Below are positions 34,350 to 35,468 of a DNA stretch of 35,468 bases, in pieces (position 1 is the stretch's first letter; every line of letters starts with the position of its first letter). Made by a program: the position numbers and the translations under genes. The notes under the pieces were generated by a model. That model was not told the origin of the DNA, ran no database searches, and saw only the letters and a list, made by a program, of their open reading frames with translations. Source of the stretch: Anaerosporobacter faecicola (lineage in GTDB: Bacteria; Bacillota; Clostridia; Lachnospirales; Lachnospiraceae); assembly GCF_012070565.1 (NCBI RefSeq), contig NZ_JAAQRO010000050.1, positions 1-35,468 on the forward strand, given 5' to 3'.

Positions 34350-34377
34350 TTGACAGATGAAATTGTAGTGTTATAAT
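34350..34377 (+). promoter_or_regulatory. Promoter of the methyltransferase gene
   Basis: TTGACA (34350-34355), a 16-bp spacer and TATAAT (34372-34377). The leader would be ~165 nt and includes a long hairpin. Confidence 0.75.
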
Positions 34378-34431
34378 GAACATATGAACAGATAAACATA
34401 TATTTAAACAATAAAGGTAATAAGTAGGATA

Positions 34432-34505
34432 GTTTATTAGAAAGAATGTAGATAGAAAGATAACATGCAAGTAATTATCGAACTATTTATTTTCTAATAA
34501 TAAAC
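34432..34505 (+). promoter_or_regulatory. Long hairpin in the methyltransferase leader
   Basis: GTTTATTAGAAA (34432-34443) is nearly complementary to TTTCTAATAATAAAC (34491-34505), with a 3-nt bulge and a 47-nt loop. It lies between the promoter and the start codon, about 45 nt before ATG. It could affect translation or stability; it resembles no known riboswitch. Confidence 0.45.
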
Positions 34506-34548
34506 GGAGTGTTAATTAATTTATGTACATACACAAAGGAGAATGCAT

Positions 34549-35181
34549 ATGAATTCACAAATTATCTATCGGTTTCTTGCAAAATTTTATGATCTACTGG
34601 ATGTAACCTATTTTCGAAAGAAGGAGGAAAGTCCAAGACGTGCAGTAATGAATCAAATTACAGATTCAGATCGAGTGATTCTTGATCTTTGTACAGGAAC
34701 AGGTGCCAATGCACTGACCATTGCAAAGGAAAAGAGGCACGCAAAGTTGTATGGTGTTGATTTATCCACAAAGATGTTACAGATAGCAAAAGAAAAAAAG
34801 AAAAAAGAGCAGGTTGCCAATCTGAAATTCATGGAGATGGATGCCACGAATCTTACCTTTGAAAAGGAAAGCTTTGATGTGGCATTATTATCCCTGGTAC
34901 TACATGAGATAAAGGAAGATTTGGCAGCAAAGATTTTAATGGAAGCGAAGAGAGTATTGAAAAAGGAGGGAAAATTGATTGTTGTAGAATGGGAACAACC
35001 AAAATCCCTATTAGAAAAAATCGCTTTTTTGCCAATTCATGTGTTAGAACCTAGAGGATTTCATCATTTCTTATATATGGATATTTATGAATACTTTGAA
35101 AAACATGGATTTACAGTTACAGAAAAGATTACATGCAAATACTCCAAAGTCCTTATTCTACAGCCTGTTACAACGAAGTAA
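34549..35181 (+). CDS. SAM-dependent class I methyltransferase
   Basis: A 210-residue methyltransferase of the UbiE/Coq5-like fold: VILDLCTGTGANALTIA (SAM loop), LYGVDLSTKMLQIAKEKK, LKFMEMDATNLTF, VALLSLVLHEI and LKKEGKLIVVEWEQP. The last pattern, a VEWE-type acid block, is common in small-molecule methyltransferases. ATG 34549 has AAAGGAG 7 nt upstream; ATG 34543 is too close to it. It is monocistronic behind its own promoter. The substrate is unknown. Confidence 0.9.
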   Translation: MNSQIIYRFLAKFYDLLDVTYFRKKEESPRRAVMNQITDSDRVILDLCTGTGANALTIAKEKRHAKLYGVDLSTKMLQIAKEKKKKEQVANLKFMEMDATNLTFEKESFDVALLSLVLHEIKEDLAAKILMEAKRVLKKEGKLIVVEWEQPKSLLEKIAFLPIHVLEPRGFHHFLYMDIYEYFEKHGFTVTEKITCKYSKVLILQPVTTK

Positions 35182-35468
35182 TTCATGTGCTTTCATTACT
35201 TGAGAAGGGTTCAACTTGTCGCAGTCTTTTAGTAGATAGATCTTGGAGGGGAGTATTTGCAATAGAAGAATGCGTATACCAGTCAAAAAGTAGTAAGCGA
35301 TAAGATTTATATATGGATATCAAAATTATACAAAGGTATTAAATTGATAGTGTCAAATGATTTATGAAAAAAATGAGCAAAGAAAAAAGGCTCAGATGAA
35401 CCTTGAAAATTGCAGATATTATAGGTTGTGGTAGCTTGCCGCCACCCTTGACAGCACGAAAAAGAACT
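35182..35468. other. Window tail without a recognised gene
   Basis: No coding frame with a ribosome site or protein-like composition was found. The last ~60 bases hold a GTGG/CCAC near-palindrome and CTTGACA, which might be a -35 box for a gene beyond the window. Confidence 0.4.

Noticed and set aside
35440-35468. TTGACA promoter at the window end
   Set aside because: The -35-like box is at the edge and no -10 box or gene can be seen.
1-35468. CRISPR array, tRNA, rRNA or prophage
   Set aside because: No regularly spaced repeats, no cloverleaf with matching arms, no ribosomal RNA sequence and no phage gene cluster were noticed on either strand.

Overview
The window looks like a chromosomal segment of a low-GC, endospore-forming anaerobic Firmicute, most likely of the Lachnospiraceae/Clostridia. 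The evidence is AT-rich sequence, strong AGGAGG-type ribosome binding sites, a SpoVB-like flippase, a CD3324-family protein, a clostridial-type iscR-iscS-iscU-mnmA cluster, and Gram-positive ABC/two-component and AraC/TetR/MerR families. The genus is inferred from gene style only.

Left edge (1-2050): insertion-sequence debris (an IS66-type end with a truncated TnpA, and a possible IS3-type start), a DUF6572 gene, a possibly broken hypothetical gene, and an XRE regulator with a membrane tail. A strong bidirectional terminator closes the segment. Next (2175-6462, minus strand) is a four-gene unit: ABC ATPase, ABC-2 permease, histidine kinase and OmpR-type response regulator, a typical layout for envelope stress or antimicrobial-peptide response. 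At 7059-10190 a methyl-accepting chemotaxis protein is followed directly by a sugar-type solute-binding lipoprotein with no permease genes.

Middle (10381-18355): a TetR-GNAT unit with an autoregulatory operator, a CmpB-like membrane protein, a CD3324-family small DNA-binding protein and three further GNAT acetyltransferases. Between them lies a guanine riboswitch driving xanthine permease (pbuX) and xanthine phosphoribosyltransferase (xpt). A ~110-nt multi-hairpin element lies between convergent genes near 18 kb. At 18.4-19.6 kb a MerR DNA-binding domain fused to a SAM methyltransferase is preceded by a promoter with a 19-bp spacer, the hallmark of MerR control. An anchored alpha/beta hydrolase with two mini-ORFs in its leader and a secreted metallophosphoesterase follow.

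Right part (22.6-35.5 kb): an AraC-cupin regulator, a second TetR (paralogue of the first) with a CPBP membrane protease and twin operators, tandem Hsp20 genes, and spoVB. Then comes the Fe-S/thiolation operon iscR-iscS-iscU-mnmA, followed by an AraC-GyrI regulator with a creatininase-family amidohydrolase, and a methyltransferase with a long structured leader. A short palindromic repeat occurs twice (22.8 and 32.3 kb), each time immediately after an intrinsic terminator.

I see no CRISPR array, rRNA, tRNA or prophage. The most notable items are the MerR-methyltransferase fusion, the terminator-linked repeat, the MCP/solute-binding-protein pair, the paralogous TetR modules with built-in operators, and a purine riboswitch without an obvious terminator.
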